A stretch of DNA of 9,773 bases from an uncultured Brachyspira sp. (GTDB lineage Bacteria; Spirochaetota; Brachyspiria; Brachyspirales; Brachyspiraceae): NCBI GenBank assembly GCA_934725655.1, contig CAKVCJ010000051.1, positions 1-9,773 of the forward strand, in the 5' to 3' direction. How positions within the stretch are numbered: the first letter of the stretch is position 1; each line of letters begins with the position of its first letter. The translations under genes and the position numbers were made by a program. The notes under the pieces were generated by a model. The model did no database searches and was not told the origin of the DNA. It saw nothing but the letters and a program-made list of their open reading frames with translations. Positions 8,327-9,773 of the stretch are shown here, one piece after another.

Positions 8327-8372
8327 TACTAAAAAATATACTTAGTTATTCCGAGATTGATAGTAATATAGT

Positions 8373-8377
8373 AGGAG
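8373..8377 (+). promoter_or_regulatory. Ribosome binding site of the chemotaxis receptor gene
   Basis: AGGAG stands 9 nt before the ATG at 8387 and supports that start for a gene whose end is not visible in the window. Confidence 0.7.
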
Positions 8378-8386
8378 CATTTTTAA

Positions 8387-9773
8387 ATGAGTATAAGACT
8401 TCGTATCACTTTAATGATATTTGCTGTAATGGCTTTTGTTGCTATTAGTGCTAATTTCTTAAGCAGCAACCTTAATATAGAAACTTTCTACAAAGTTATT
8501 GATGATAATATGAATAATAATTTCAAAATAATAGCTAATAATTTTGAATATAAATTCTATTCCTCAAAAGAAGAATCAGCTAAATTAGCCTACAGCTCCG
8601 CCCTCACATTTAATACTATAGATAAAAGAAATGATATTTATTTACAAGACAATGCTTCCAATTTTCTGCTAAAAGATATAAACGAATATAATCCATATAC
8701 CGATAGAACTATAAGCATTCTCTTTATACCAAACTATGAATTGGCATTTAATGAAACGCCTAAATCATATACTATTAATACTAAAACAAGCAATTTTATA
8801 ATCTCAAGCAATGATATAAACGGAATATGGAGCAACCTTAATATATATTCGCCTACAAATGTAAATTATAAAACTTTTCTATCATCAATGAATAATAAAA
8901 CATTGCTCAATATATCTACAGCTATCATTGATAATAATAATACTATCATAGGTGCTGCTAATGTAGCTATATCATTCGACTATACTAATAATAATAATAT
9001 AAAAAATATACTCGATATAGAATCATCAGAGCTTTTAGTTATTAATAAAAATGATTTAACTATTGTAAACTCTAAATATAATGGACTTAATAGAAATAAA
9101 TTAGATATCATATATCCTGTCTATTACCAATTATTTAATTCTAACTTAGCTCAGGATGAAATAATAACAGAAGATATCAACATTTATGGCAAAAATTATA
9201 GAGTCTATATAAAAAGTATATCTGATGTTTTAAATATCGCTATGCTCATACCAAATAGTTATTATGATTCACAGATAAGATATATGAATAGATCTATAGT
9301 ATATACAATTATTATGGTATTTGTAATATCTGCAATTATAATAGGATTCTTTATAAAAATAATATTCTCTTCTTTAACAAGGATTTCTGATGTAGTAGGC
9401 GATGCTATTAATAATAAAGACTTGTCTGTTGATATACCAGAGATTTCAGGAGGCGATGAAATATCTGAAATGACAAGATGGATGGGAGTATTAAATAATA
9501 GTTTTCAATTTACAATATCAAACATAAAAAAATCTATATCAATATCTAAAAAACAAAGCGACAGATTTACAAATCAAATATCTTCTAATGCCGACATTAT
9601 ACATAATATAAATGATTCTGTAGAAAATATAAAAAATAACATTAATGAAGAATTAAATAATTTAGAGATAGTAGAAAACAGCAATAAAAACATTTTAGAA
9701 TATATAGATATTAACTCCAACAATATAGATGAAATAGACAGAGATACAAAAGAGCTTCAAGAAAAAATTATCA
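8387..9773 (+). CDS. Methyl-accepting chemotaxis protein, N-terminal part (runs off the window)
   Basis: 462 codons are open with no stop before the right edge. The product is a predicted inner-membrane receptor that would signal to CheA/CheW. Residues 6-25 form the first membrane helix. Residues 30 to about 300 make an Asn- and Ile-rich periplasmic sensor; the strand block near 175-198 (NISTAIIDNNNTIIGAANVA) resembles the second half of a Cache domain. A second membrane helix lies at about 303-327. The HAMP domain follows (about 324-377), with the GGDEISEM segment standing for the usual D-E-I-x-x-x. Beyond that is a long heptad-rich cytoplasmic coiled coil. The conserved hairpin tip and methylation sites would lie past the window, so the MCP call rests on architecture. 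A HAMP sensor kinase is less likely given the coiled coil. The ligand cannot be inferred. Confidence 0.85.
   Translation, partial: MSIRLRITLMIFAVMAFVAISANFLSSNLNIETFYKVIDDNMNNNFKIIANNFEYKFYSSKEESAKLAYSSALTFNTIDKRNDIYLQDNASNFLLKDINEYNPYTDRTISILFIPNYELAFNETPKSYTINTKTSNFIISSNDINGIWSNLNIYSPTNVNYKTFLSSMNNKTLLNISTAIIDNNNTIIGAANVAISFDYTNNNNIKNILDIESSELLVINKNDLTIVNSKYNGLNRNKLDIIYPVYYQLFNSNLAQDEIITEDINIYGKNYRVYIKSISDVLNIAMLIPNSYYDSQIRYMNRSIVYTIIMVFVISAIIIGFFIKIIFSSLTRISDVVGDAINNKDLSVDIPEISGGDEISEMTRWMGVLNNSFQFTISNIKKSISISKKQSDRFTNQISSNADIIHNINDSVENIKNNINEELNNLEIVENSNKNILEYIDINSNNIDEIDRDTKELQEKII

Overview
The window is very AT-rich, uses A/T-ending codons and has short intergenic spacers. It carries a flagellar hook-associated protein gene (flgK), a chemotaxis receptor and a TPR protein. 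This mix points to a spirochaete, most likely Brachyspira. The genus is inferred from composition and gene content, not from a database match.

Layout, left to right. (1) Positions 1-141 hold the end of a TPR-repeat protein. (2) Positions 142-651 contain no gene, but about 434 bp of this stretch (144-577) forms one large imperfect palindrome centred near 360. (3) trmB (tRNA guanine-N7 methyltransferase, TTG start) follows, then a CDF-family metal exporter with its own promoter. (4) A DeoR-type sugar regulator on the minus strand is divergent from a plus-strand beta-glucoside module: a GH1 6-phospho-beta-glucosidase and, 19 bp later, a PTS IIBC permease. The 172-bp divergent region holds a near-consensus promoter in each direction. 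It also holds a perfect 22-bp palindrome whose half-site recurs inside the spacer of the glucosidase promoter, so it reads as a repressor-controlled switch. (5) flgK stands alone behind a weak sigma-28-like promoter and is closed by a strong intrinsic terminator. (6) A methyl-accepting chemotaxis protein starts at 8387 and runs off the right edge.

The beta-glucoside module should import a beta-glucoside as its 6-phosphate (PTS IIBC, with IIA and HPr supplied from elsewhere) and then hydrolyse it in the cytoplasm, under the divergent regulator. In this sequence, however, the permease frame is broken by one in-frame TAA at 4865-4867, in the middle of the IIB domain. Everything else in the frame is intact. 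This suggests a very recent loss of function, a sequencing error or, less likely, readthrough.

No wholly new multi-gene system was found. The points most worth checking are the large palindromic element, the single nonsense codon in the PTS gene and the operator-promoter arrangement between the regulator and the glucosidase.
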